DNA of 37,405 nucleotides from an uncultured beta proteobacterium (GTDB taxonomy: Bacteria > Pseudomonadota > Gammaproteobacteria > Burkholderiales > Burkholderiaceae_C): contig CAIJOK010000040.1 of NCBI GenBank assembly GCA_903822205.1, forward strand, positions 1 through 37,405. Reading direction: 5' to 3'. A program made the position numbers and the translations under genes. The notes beneath the pieces are model-generated. The model had not been told where the DNA came from and made no database searches. It was given only the letters and a program-made list of their open reading frames with translations. This document shows positions 10,343 to 19,549 of the stretch, in pieces. Position 1 is the stretch's first letter; the number at the start of each line of letters is the position of its first letter.

Positions 10343-11878
10343 TCACGCAGTCTTGAGCGCACGTCGGTACTGCATGGCCTCGGCGATGTGCGTGACCTGG
10401 GTGGTGTGAGCAGCCGCCAGGTCGGCAATGGTGCGGGCCACTTTGAGCGCACGGTGGGTGCTGCGGGCCGACCAGCCCAGCCGAGTGGCTGCCACGTTCA
10501 AAAATTTGGCGGCGGCATCATCCAGCAGCACAAACCGGTCGATGTCCTGACCTTGCAGGGCTTGGTTAGGCTTACCTTGGCGGGCCATGGCACGGTTACG
10601 GGCGGCGATGCAGCGGGCCTGGATAGATGCGCTGGCCTCGCCAGGTGGTGACTGCATCAGCTCACTGGTGACCACTGCTGGTACTTCGATGTGCAGGTCA
10701 ATGCGGTCGATCAAGGGGCCGCTAAGTCTGCCCTGGTAGCGTGCAACCTGGTCAGGGGTGCAGCGGCAGACCTGCTGTGCAGACCCAAAATAGCCACAGG
10801 GGCAGGGGTTCATGGCAGCGATCAACTGAAACTGTGCCGGAAATTCAGTGCTTTGGGCGGCCCGAGAGATGGTGATCGAACCGGTCTCAAGGGGTTCGCG
10901 CAGGGCCTCAAGGGCCACCTTGGGAAACTCTGGAAACTCATCCAAAAACAAAACCCCGTGGTGTGCCAGAGAGATTTCACCCGGGCGCGGCGGCGAGCTT
11001 CCACCCACCAGGGCGGGGGCACTGGCCGTGTGGTGGGGGTGGCATGTGGGCCGTTGCGCCCATTTGTCCAGCGAAAAACGCCCGCCCAGACTGGCTATGG
11101 CCGCGCTTTCTAAGGCCTCGTCGGTGGTCATGGGCGGCAGCAGTCCTGCAAACCTTTGGGCCAGCATGGACTTGCCAGACCCTGGTGGCCCGATGAGCAG
11201 CAGGCTGTGTCCACCGGCTGCGGCAATTTCAAGGACACGCTTGGCACCCATTTGGCCTTTGACATCGGCCAGGTCAGGATAACAGGCGGTTTGAGGCAGG
11301 GGCTGTGTGGTGATGCGCTTCCAGGTGTCAGTCGATGCAGGGGCCATACCAGCCAGGGCAGGTGGCAAAAAATGCCTGACCACATCCAGCAAATGGTGTG
11401 CGCGGTACACCTGCGCAGTGGGTATCAGGGCGGCTTCTTCGGCGCTTTCGGGTGGCAGCACCAGTTGGGTGACGACCTTGCTGGCGTGAAGTGCCAGGCT
11501 CATGGCCAAAGCGCCGCGCACGGGACGCAGTTCTCCAGACAACGATAGCTCGCCAGCAAACTCATAGCCCGCCAGCAGCGCGCCGTCGATCTGCCCGCTG
11601 GCCGCCAAAATGCCCAGGGCGATCGGCAGATCGAAGCGACCCGAGTCCTTGGGCAAGTCAGCCGGGGCTAGATTGACGATGATGCGTTTGTTATGCGGAA
11701 AGTCCAGTCCAGAGTTTTGGATGGCGGACCGCACCCGTTCACGCGCTTCTTTAACCTCAATGTCGGCCAAGCCCACCAAGGTAAAGCTGGGCAGGCCGTT
11801 GGACAGATGAACCTCAACGGTGACAGCAGCAGCGGACAAACCCAATAGGGCGCGGCTTTGAACCAGAGACAGACTCAT
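10343..11878 (-). CDS. comM: YifB/ComM family Mg-chelatase-like AAA+ ATPase
   Basis: ComM is a hexameric AAA+ helicase that promotes branch migration during natural transformation. The 511-residue form starting at ATG 11878 is chosen because GGGAGGT lies seven bases upstream and the family starts MSL; the frame is open further upstream without a ribosome site. It shows the N-terminal LonC-like ChlI domain (about 1-170), Walker A GPPGSGKS (230-237), Walker B GVLFLDEFPEF (about 310), the cysteine cluster CPCGYFG and CRC in a small zinc-like insert, and the C-terminal helical domain ending in QYRR. A monocistronic gene pointing against the DUF3106 gene. Confidence 0.95.
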   Translation of the reverse strand: MSLSLVQSRALLGLSAAAVTVEVHLSNGLPSFTLVGLADIEVKEARERVRSAIQNSGLDFPHNKRIIVNLAPADLPKDSGRFDLPIALGILAASGQIDGALLAGYEFAGELSLSGELRPVRGALAMSLALHASKVVTQLVLPPESAEEAALIPTAQVYRAHHLLDVVRHFLPPALAGMAPASTDTWKRITTQPLPQTACYPDLADVKGQMGAKRVLEIAAAGGHSLLLIGPPGSGKSMLAQRFAGLLPPMTTDEALESAAIASLGGRFSLDKWAQRPTCHPHHTASAPALVGGSSPPRPGEISLAHHGVLFLDEFPEFPKVALEALREPLETGSITISRAAQSTEFPAQFQLIAAMNPCPCGYFGSAQQVCRCTPDQVARYQGRLSGPLIDRIDLHIEVPAVVTSELMQSPPGEASASIQARCIAARNRAMARQGKPNQALQGQDIDRFVLLDDAAAKFLNVAATRLGWSARSTHRALKVARTIADLAAAHTTQVTHIAEAMQYRRALKTA

Positions 11879-12067
11879 GAGATACCTCCCAAAGTTGAAA
11901 ACCCATGTTATCACCAAGACTGTATATTCATCCATATGAAGACTTGAGGCAAAAACGCCCCCTGATCTGTCACGCCAACCAAGCCATATGACCTGTCCTG
12001 TCCGTGCTGGCGGGGGGCTGACAAGTGGAGCGCTGTGAGGCGACTGCACGGGGATGGGGCGTATGGC

Positions 12068-12083
12068 TGGCACACTTCGTGCT
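12068..12083 (+). promoter_or_regulatory. Sigma-54 (RpoN) -24/-12 promoter for the Gcw_chp-glnK-amtB operon
   Basis: The bases TGGCACACTTCGTGCT match the sigma-54 consensus TGGCAC-N5-TTGC(A/T) at all but one key base, with the invariant GG and GC at the exact 12-base spacing. It lies 35 bases before the first start codon of the operon. Nitrogen-controlled glnK-amtB operons are classic RpoN/NtrC targets, so position and content agree. No clear NtrC site was found upstream by eye. Confidence 0.8.
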
Positions 12084-12118
12084 TGATTGATGGTGTCATT
12101 AACTACTGGAGCAACTCC

Positions 12119-13250
<1,132 letters not shown>

Positions 13251-13272
13251 CATCCATTAACCAGACGAAAGC

Positions 13273-14823
13273 ATGATCATGAAAAAATTATTTGTATCCT
13301 TTTTGGTGGGGTTGGGTTGTTGGCTGGGCGGCATCAACGCTTTTGCTCAAACGCCTGTGAGCGATGCCGCATCGGCAGCAACGCCTGCTGCCTCTGTGTT
13401 GGCTTCAGCCTCTGTTGCTGCGGTTGCAGTCGCACCGGAGGCTGTGGCATCGGCTGCGGCCCCTGCGGTGTCGGCTCCTGCTGCTCCAGTGCCCAATAAG
13501 GGCGACACCGCCTGGATGATGGTATCCACCCTGCTGGTGATTTTGATGACCATCCCGGGGCTGGCGCTTTTTTATGGCGGCCTGGTGCGGTCCAAAAACA
13601 TGCTGTCGGTGCTGATGCAGGTGATGGTGACCTTTGCGCTGGTGGCTGTGCTGTGGTTTATCTACGGTTACAGCTTGGCCTTTACCGAGGGCAACGCGTT
13701 CTTTGGCGGACTGGACCGATTGCTGATGAAAGGCATCTGGGACAACGCGGCGGGCACCTTTGCCAATGCGGCCACCTTTAGCAAGGGTGTGGTCATCCCA
13801 GAGATGGTGTTTGCTGCGTTTCAGGCCACCTTTGCAGCCATCACCTGTACGTTGATCGTGGGCGCTTTTGCCGAGCGCATGAAGTTTGCTGCCGTGCTGC
13901 TGTTCATGGTCTTGTGGTTTACGTTTAGCTATGTTCCGATCGCCCACATGGTGTGGTTCTGGATGGGGCCGGATGCCTACACCGCCAAGGGTGTGGTTGA
14001 TGCCGTGAACGCCCAGGCGGGTTTTGTCTGGCAGTCCGGTGCGCTTGACTTTGCAGGGGGGACGGTGGTGCATATCAACGCCGCTGTGGCGGGCCTGATC
14101 GGTGCCTACATGGTGGGCAAGCGCATAGGTTACGGCAAAGAGTCGATGGCACCGCACAGCCTGACGCTGACCATGGTGGGCGCATCGCTGTTGTGGGTGG
14201 GCTGGTTTGGGTTTAACGCAGGCTCTGCCCTTGAGGCCAACGGTTTTGCGGCGCTGGCTTTTGTCAATACCTTTGCGGCGACTGCTGCGGCTGTGCTGGC
14301 TTGGTGCATGGGCGAGTCTCTGATGCGCGGTAAAGCCTCCATGTTGGGAGCTGCATCAGGCTGTGTGGCGGGCTTGGTAGCCATTACACCGGCTGCTGGC
14401 AATGTGGGCATTGGCGGCGCGTTGGTGATCGGCTTTTTGTCAGGCTTTGCAGGGCTGTGGGGTGTGAATGGCCTCAAGAAACTGTTGGGCGCTGATGATT
14501 CGTTGGATGTGTTTGGTGTCCATGGTGTCTGCGGTATCTTGGGGGCCATCCTGACAGGGGTGTTCAACAGTCCATCGCTGGGCGGCCCGGGCTATGTGGC
14601 CGATTGGGTGACCGCCACGGGCATCACGGCTGCTGATTACTCGATCGCAGCGCAAGTTTGGGTACAAACCAAAGCCGTGATCATCACCGTGATCTGGTCA
14701 GGTGTCGTGTCCTTTGTAGCCTACAAGCTGGTTGATCTGACCATTGGACTGCGGATCAGCGAAGAAAACGAGCGCGAAGGTCTGGACATCTCGTCGCACG
14801 GCGAGGCTGCCTACGGTCGTTGA
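13273..14823 (+). CDS. amtB: Ammonium transporter
   Basis: This 516-residue inner-membrane protein is an Amt/Rh family ammonium channel. After a signal peptide (MKKLFVSFLVGLGCWLGGINAFAQ) and an unusually long Ala/Val/Ser-rich linker of about 50 residues, it shows the eleven-span Amt core, beginning DTAWMMVSTLLVILMTIPGLALFYGG and including FAAITCTLIVGAFAERM, GGTVVHINAAVAGL, and DVFGVHGVCGILGAILTGVF, where the pore histidines lie. The C-terminal tail GLRISEENEREGLDISSHGE is the cytoplasmic arm that contacts GlnK. Start could be ATG 13273 or 13279. Last gene of the nitrogen operon; a clear terminator follows. Confidence 0.96.
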   Translation: MIMKKLFVSFLVGLGCWLGGINAFAQTPVSDAASAATPAASVLASASVAAVAVAPEAVASAAAPAVSAPAAPVPNKGDTAWMMVSTLLVILMTIPGLALFYGGLVRSKNMLSVLMQVMVTFALVAVLWFIYGYSLAFTEGNAFFGGLDRLLMKGIWDNAAGTFANAATFSKGVVIPEMVFAAFQATFAAITCTLIVGAFAERMKFAAVLLFMVLWFTFSYVPIAHMVWFWMGPDAYTAKGVVDAVNAQAGFVWQSGALDFAGGTVVHINAAVAGLIGAYMVGKRIGYGKESMAPHSLTLTMVGASLLWVGWFGFNAGSALEANGFAALAFVNTFAATAAAVLAWCMGESLMRGKASMLGAASGCVAGLVAITPAAGNVGIGGALVIGFLSGFAGLWGVNGLKKLLGADDSLDVFGVHGVCGILGAILTGVFNSPSLGGPGYVADWVTATGITAADYSIAAQVWVQTKAVIITVIWSGVVSFVAYKLVDLTIGLRISEENEREGLDISSHGEAAYGR

Positions 14824-14890
14824 TGCGCGTTGCGACCAGGGCCGTTGCGCTCTGAGGCCCTGGGTTGCTACAGCTTGGTCTTTCATTATT

Positions 14891-14938
14891 CCACCGCAGT
14901 TCGGGGTATTTGCCCTGGCATTGCGGTGGATTTTTTTT
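14891..14938 (+). terminator. Rho-independent terminator after amtB
   Basis: CCACCGCA (14891-14898) pairs perfectly with TGCGGTGG (14922-14929), with further GGG/CCC pairing inside, followed by A and eight T. It closes the amtB operon just before the convergent HAD gene. Confidence 0.85.
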
Positions 14939-14943
14939 ATAGA

Positions 14944-15582
14944 TCACCAACCGATGACATCGGCCAGCACATCGGCCAATTGCGCAGCAGACTGAAAGTG
15001 AATGCCGCGCCAGCCCAACGCTGTGGCGGCCTGCACGTTGTGCGGCATATCGTCGATGAACACGGTCTGCGAGGGGACAAGCGCAAAACGGTTTTGTAGC
15101 AACAGGTAAATGGCGGGGTCGGGCTTGACCCACTGCACATCGCCTGAAAAGATGCCACCGTCAAACCATGCCATCATGTCGAACCGTTCCACAGCCCTTG
15201 CATACTCCTGTGACATATTGGACAGGTAATACAGGCGCAAAGAACGCCCGAGATCTGGGCTGTTTTGCCTGTTTTGCCTCATCCGATCCAGCAGGGCCAC
15301 GGTGGACGGTATGGGAACGAGTTGTTCGGTAATGTAGTGCTGAATCAAATCGGCAACGGCATCGGGGTCTTGGTTCAGACGCGCTGCCGTGCGGTCGATC
15401 AGCGTTTGGATGGCCAAGATACCACGGTCAAAATCTAGCCAGTCGGGGTGGCCAAACAAAGCATCAGCCAGTGCTGCGGCCTGCGCCGGCGTGGTGGCCA
15501 GTGCTGGAAAGGACTGCGCCACCAGAGCGCGGGGCTGCCAGTTCAGCAGCACCCCGCCCAGATCAAAAACTAGGTTGATCAA
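14944..15582 (-). CDS. HAD family hydrolase (YihX-like, subfamily IA)
   Basis: This 212-residue protein is a haloacid-dehalogenase-type phosphatase. Motif I is FDLGGVLLNW with nucleophile D7; the usual second Asp is replaced by Gly, as in YihX-type proteins, which have Asn or Gly there. Motif II is YLSNMS, motif III the Lys of WVKPDP, motif IV FIDDMPHNV. The cap is inserted after motif I. The start is a TTG (15582-15580) that overlaps the pgi stop in TTGA, so translation is probably coupled to pgi. Escherichia coli YihX dephosphorylates glucose 1-phosphate; with pgi next door a sugar-phosphate substrate is plausible but unproven. Confidence 0.88.
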   Translation of the reverse strand: MINLVFDLGGVLLNWQPRALVAQSFPALATTPAQAAALADALFGHPDWLDFDRGILAIQTLIDRTAARLNQDPDAVADLIQHYITEQLVPIPSTVALLDRMRQNRQNSPDLGRSLRLYYLSNMSQEYARAVERFDMMAWFDGGIFSGDVQWVKPDPAIYLLLQNRFALVPSQTVFIDDMPHNVQAATALGWRGIHFQSAAQLADVLADVIGW

Positions 15583-17183
15583 TTTGACGAGCGCAGTTGC
15601 GCCAACAGGCCCGATGTCGATCCATCCAGCCCTGCGGCATTGCCACTGATCAGACGGGTTTGGATGTCCTTGGCCAGCACCTTGCCCAGCTCAACCCCCC
15701 ATTGGTCAAAACTGTTGATGCCCCACAAGCTGCCGCTGACAAAGACGCGGTGCTCTTGTAGCGCGATCAATGCACCCAGACTGGTGGGGGTGAGCGCATC
15801 GAGCAGCAAAAAGCTGCTGGGGCGGTTGCCCGTAAAGTGCTTGTGACCGCCATCGTCGTTTTTGCCCAGCATCAGCGCCTGCGCCTGGGCCACGGCATTG
15901 GCCAGCAGCAGCGTGTGGTGGTCTGGCAGGTCATGCCGTGGGTGTTTGACGGCGACAAATTCGACAGGGATCACATCGCCGCCTTGGTGCAGCATCTGAA
16001 AGAACGCGTGCTGACCATTGGTGCCAGGCTCGCCCCACACCACGGGCGATGTGCGGTAGGGCAGGGCGCGGCCTGCCGTATCCACACGTTTGCCGTTGCT
16101 TTCCATCTCAAGCTGCTGCAAATACGCCGGATAGCGCCGCAATGCGCTGTGGTACGGGGCCACCGATCGGCTGCCAAAGCCATGAAAGTTGCGATACCAC
16201 ACGTCCAACAGGCCCAGTTGCACGGGCAAATTTTGGGGCAGGGGCGCGTGGCAAAAGTGCCGGTCCATGTCGTTGGCACCAGCCAAAAAGTCTTTGAAGC
16301 CCGCAGCGCCAATGGCAATCGCCAGCGGCAGGCCGATCGCAGACCAAACTGAGTAGCGCCCGCCCACCCAGTCCCAAAACCCAAATGTGGTGGTGATGCC
16401 GAAGGCATTGGCGGCCTTGACGTTGGTGGTCAGCGCGGCAAAGTGCCGTGCAATGTCCGCGCCGCCCTGGGCCAAAAACCAAGCCCGCGCCGATTGGGCG
16501 TTGGTCATGGTCTCTATCGTCGTAAAGGTTTTGCTGGCCACCAAAAACAAGGTGCTTTCAGGGCGAATGCGCTTCAATACAGCGGCCAGTTCATGGCCAT
16601 CGACGTTGGACACAAAGTGCAAGCGTTTGCCAGGCAGGGCAAATTCATCAAGCGCCAAAACGGCCATCTGCGGCCCCAGGTCTGAGCCGCCAATGCCTAT
16701 ATTGACCACGTCGGTGATGCCGTTGTCAGCGCGAACCTGCTCGGCGTAAGCCAGCATGGCGGCCAGGGTGGCCTGCACTTCAGTGGCGGCTTTTGCGACA
16801 AAAGTATCTGCGCTGTGTGCCGTATCGATGGGTGACGGCGAACGCAACAACCAGTGCATCACGGCGCGTTGCTCGGTGGTGTTGATGATGCCCCCGCCAA
16901 ACAGGGCATCGCGGTGTGCAGGCAGGCCGGTCTGAACGGCCAGGTCTTGCAATAACTGCCGCGTGTCGGCATCCAACAGGTTTTTGGACAGGTCGGCAAA
17001 CACATGCGGTGCCTTAAGGCTAAAGGTAGCAAAACGCTGCGGGTCTGCCGCAAAGGCGGTACGCAGGTCAAAGTTGCGGCCATGCGCATCAAACTGGTTT
17101 TGCAGGGCCGTCCAGGCGGGGGTTTGGTCACAACGGATGAGGGTCATGGGGGCTTTCTGAAGGGGAGCATCAAGGCTTGGCAT
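15579..17183 (-). CDS. pgi: Glucose-6-phosphate isomerase
   Basis: Pgi interconverts glucose 6-phosphate and fructose 6-phosphate. The protein (534 residues from ATG 17183; an ATG at 17147 giving 522 residues is also possible, starting MTLIRCDQTPAW) shows VNIGIGGSDLGP, the signature VASKTFTTIETMTN, FGFWDWVGGRYSVWSAIGLP, the catalytic Glu in VVWGEPGTNGQHAFFQMLHQG, and GSLWGINSFDQWGVELGK near the C terminus. Complete and of normal length. It is divergent from zwf across about 130 bases and coupled to the downstream HAD gene. Confidence 0.97.
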   Translation of the reverse strand: MPSLDAPLQKAPMTLIRCDQTPAWTALQNQFDAHGRNFDLRTAFAADPQRFATFSLKAPHVFADLSKNLLDADTRQLLQDLAVQTGLPAHRDALFGGGIINTTEQRAVMHWLLRSPSPIDTAHSADTFVAKAATEVQATLAAMLAYAEQVRADNGITDVVNIGIGGSDLGPQMAVLALDEFALPGKRLHFVSNVDGHELAAVLKRIRPESTLFLVASKTFTTIETMTNAQSARAWFLAQGGADIARHFAALTTNVKAANAFGITTTFGFWDWVGGRYSVWSAIGLPLAIAIGAAGFKDFLAGANDMDRHFCHAPLPQNLPVQLGLLDVWYRNFHGFGSRSVAPYHSALRRYPAYLQQLEMESNGKRVDTAGRALPYRTSPVVWGEPGTNGQHAFFQMLHQGGDVIPVEFVAVKHPRHDLPDHHTLLLANAVAQAQALMLGKNDDGGHKHFTGNRPSSFLLLDALTPTSLGALIALQEHRVFVSGSLWGINSFDQWGVELGKVLAKDIQTRLISGNAAGLDGSTSGLLAQLRSSN

Positions 17184-17241
17184 TCTACAAACGCAGCGGG
17201 CATTGCAGGATGGGGCAGGGCGTGTTTAGGTACATTACGAG

Positions 17242-17272
17242 CCTTGATTACGGGCCTTGATTACGGGCCTTG
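17242..17272. repeat. 13-bp direct repeats between pgi and zwf
   Basis: CCTTGATTACGGG occurs twice in tandem (17242-17254, 17255-17267) followed by a partial third copy CCTTG. It lies in the divergent control region, 40 bases before the zwf start. It may be a binding site for a regulator of sugar genes or merely a slippage product; it does not match the HexR consensus. Confidence 0.7.
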
Positions 17273-17311
17273 TTTTTGCCTTCGTGCATTCACTTTTTGA
17301 GGATGAACACC

Positions 17312-18766
17312 ATGAGTTTTGACCTTGTTCTATTTGGCGGCACCGGTGACCTGTGCTGGCGCAAGCTCATGCCCGCTTTGTTTGCGGCCTTTAAACACGG
17401 CACTTTACCGCCAGGTGCGCGCATCATCGGGGTGGGCCGCGACGACATGGGTGATGATCGTTACCGTGCCTTGATAGAGTCCAGATTTCAAAGCGTAGAA
17501 CAAGACAAACGCCCCAACAGCGACGAGTTTCAGCGGTTCTCAGCCTTGCTTCAGTTTGTAGGCATGGACCTGTCGCGGCCCGATCACTATGGGCATCTGC
17601 GCGACAAACTGGCACAGCGTCAAGCCGACACCGTGGTGATGTACTTGGCCACGGCCCCTGATCTGTTTGCTGTCATCGCCGAGCAACTGGCGTTGGCCGG
17701 TCTGAACACGCCCAACACCCGTGTGGTGCTTGAGAAACCCCTGGGCCACGACTTGGACAGCAACCGTGCCATCAACCAGACGGTGGGGCAGGTGTTTACC
17801 GAACACCAGATTTACCGAATCGACCATTACCTGGGCAAGCCTGCGGTGCAAAACCTGTTTGCACTGCGATTTGGCAATGCCTTGTTTGAGCCTCTCTGGC
17901 GACGTGAGCACATCGCCAACATCCAGATCACCATCGACGAAGAACTGGGGGTTGAAAAGCGCGGCGCGTTTTTTGAAACGACCGGCACCCTGCGCGACAT
18001 GGTGCAAAACCACGCGCTCCAACTGCTGTGCGCCATCGGCATGGAACCCCCCATCAATGCGCATGCCGATGCCATACGCGATGAAAAGCTCAAGGTTTTG
18101 CGGTCGCTCAAGCCCTGGACGGCTGTCACCTTGGTGCAGGACGTGATTCGCGGTCAATATGCCGCCGGCAGAATTGCCGGTGTGCCCGTGCCTGGCTACC
18201 GCGATGAGCTGGGGGTCAGTCCCTCCAGCAACACTGAGACCTTTGTGGCGCTGCGCACCGAGATTTCAAACTGGCGCTGGGCGGGTGTACCGTTTTACAT
18301 TCGCACGGGCAAGCGTTTGGCGGGGCAAGATGCCCGCATCGTGGTCAATTTCAGACCCACGCCCCATGCCATTTACAACGCTCAGATCGGCGCGGCCAAT
18401 CGTCTGGTGATCAACTTGCAACCCAAGGACGGACTGGAGCTGCACCTGCTGGCCCAGGCCCAGGACAAACGCCAGTTGTCGCGCCAGCTTATCCCGGTAC
18501 AGCTTGATTTAGATTTTGACAAACGCTTTGGGGCCGAGCGTGTGGGCGCGTACGAACGGTTGTTGCTGGATGTGATCGAGGGGCGGCTGAATTTGTTTGT
18601 TCGCAGCGATGAGCAGGTTGAGGCCTGGCGCTGGGTTGAGCCTATCCTGACGCACTGGCAGTCCGACGTTCAAGGCCCGCGTTTGTACGCCAGCGGCACC
18701 TGGGGGCCAAGCGCCACCAGCGCCATGATCGCCCGCGACGGCTTTTGCTGGAGCGAAGAGTCTTAA
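17312..18766 (+). CDS. zwf: Glucose-6-phosphate 1-dehydrogenase
   Basis: Zwf oxidises glucose 6-phosphate to 6-phosphogluconolactone with NAD(P)+, opening the pentose phosphate and Entner-Doudoroff routes. ATG 17312 is chosen because TGAGG lies nine bases before it; an ATG at 17303 sits on the ribosome site. The 484-residue protein has the nucleotide-binding LVLFGGTGDLCWRKLMPALF, the EKPLGHDL motif (141-148), the active-site signature RIDHYLGK (169-176), and the C-terminal sugar-binding domain with FYIRTGKRL and YERLLLDVIEG. The Trp or Cys after GDL is slightly unusual, where many have AxRKL. It pairs functionally with the divergent pgi. Confidence 0.96.
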   Translation: MSFDLVLFGGTGDLCWRKLMPALFAAFKHGTLPPGARIIGVGRDDMGDDRYRALIESRFQSVEQDKRPNSDEFQRFSALLQFVGMDLSRPDHYGHLRDKLAQRQADTVVMYLATAPDLFAVIAEQLALAGLNTPNTRVVLEKPLGHDLDSNRAINQTVGQVFTEHQIYRIDHYLGKPAVQNLFALRFGNALFEPLWRREHIANIQITIDEELGVEKRGAFFETTGTLRDMVQNHALQLLCAIGMEPPINAHADAIRDEKLKVLRSLKPWTAVTLVQDVIRGQYAAGRIAGVPVPGYRDELGVSPSSNTETFVALRTEISNWRWAGVPFYIRTGKRLAGQDARIVVNFRPTPHAIYNAQIGAANRLVINLQPKDGLELHLLAQAQDKRQLSRQLIPVQLDLDFDKRFGAERVGAYERLLLDVIEGRLNLFVRSDEQVEAWRWVEPILTHWQSDVQGPRLYASGTWGPSATSAMIARDGFCWSEES

Positions 18767-18781
18767 AGGGAATCTTTCACA

Positions 18782-19474
18782 ATGCAAAGTTCTACACCAG
18801 ATATCGAACAAGCAGGCCGACTGCTGTTGACCCCCACTGCAGCTCGGGTGTTGGGCACCTTGATGGAAAAGGCGCGCACGGTGCCAGGCAGTTATCCGCT
18901 GTCGCTGAACTCGCTGATGCTGGGCTGCAACCAAAAAAGCAGCCGCGACCCCGTCATGGAACTGACTGAGCCGGACATTGCCGAGGCTTTGGCTGACCTA
19001 CAGTCCGCCGGTCTGGTGCGTGAAAACAAGGGGTCACGTGTCGTCCGGTTTGAGCACAACGCACAACGCGGCATCGGGGTGCCCGAGCAGTCTGCCGTGC
19101 TGCTGGGACTGTTGATGCTGCGCGGGCCGCAGACGGCGGCTGAGTTGCGTCTGAACACCGATCGCTGGTACAAGTTTGCCGACGTGTCATCGGTTGAGGG
19201 GTTTTTAGAAGAGATGCAAGACCGTCAGGACGACCGTGGCGGGCCGCTGGTGGTCAAACTGCCGCGTGTGCCTGGCACACGAGAGCAGCGCTGGGCGCAC
19301 TTGCTGTGTGGGCCGATCGATCAGACCGTCGGTACGGCATCACAAAGCATTGCATCGCCCCATGTGCAGGGCCTACAGGGTCGCGTGGCGCAGTTGGAGG
19401 CTGAGGTTTCCAAATTGTGGGCCACCGTTCACCAGTTGTGCGCTGATCTGGGGGTTAAACCCGCCGATTTGTAA
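18782..19474 (+). CDS. YceH/DUF480 family protein (UPF0502)
   Basis: This 230-residue protein belongs to the DUF480 family, built from two winged-helix domains. Signature stretches are [41 protein letters not shown], the second domain [20 protein letters not shown], and [16 protein letters not shown]. The last 50 residues form a coiled coil ([19 protein letters not shown]), typical of the family. It starts 16 bases after zwf and may be cotranscribed. The molecular function is unknown; the winged helices suggest nucleic acid binding. Confidence 0.9.
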   Translation: MQSSTPDIEQAGRLLLTPTAARVLGTLMEKARTVPGSYPLSLNSLMLGCNQKSSRDPVMELTEPDIAEALADLQSAGLVRENKGSRVVRFEHNAQRGIGVPEQSAVLLGLLMLRGPQTAAELRLNTDRWYKFADVSSVEGFLEEMQDRQDDRGGPLVVKLPRVPGTREQRWAHLLCGPIDQTVGTASQSIASPHVQGLQGRVAQLEAEVSKLWATVHQLCADLGVKPADL

Positions 19475-19549
19475 GCCCCCTTGCGTCAATCAGCCCTTGT
19501 GTCAGTCCTGAGTGTGCCCATGCCGTCCTTTTGACTGCAACGCGGGTGT

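Noticed and set aside
13405-14157. Open frame of 250 codons opposite amtB
   Set aside because: His/Arg-rich translation of the antisense strand of a membrane protein gene; not plausible.
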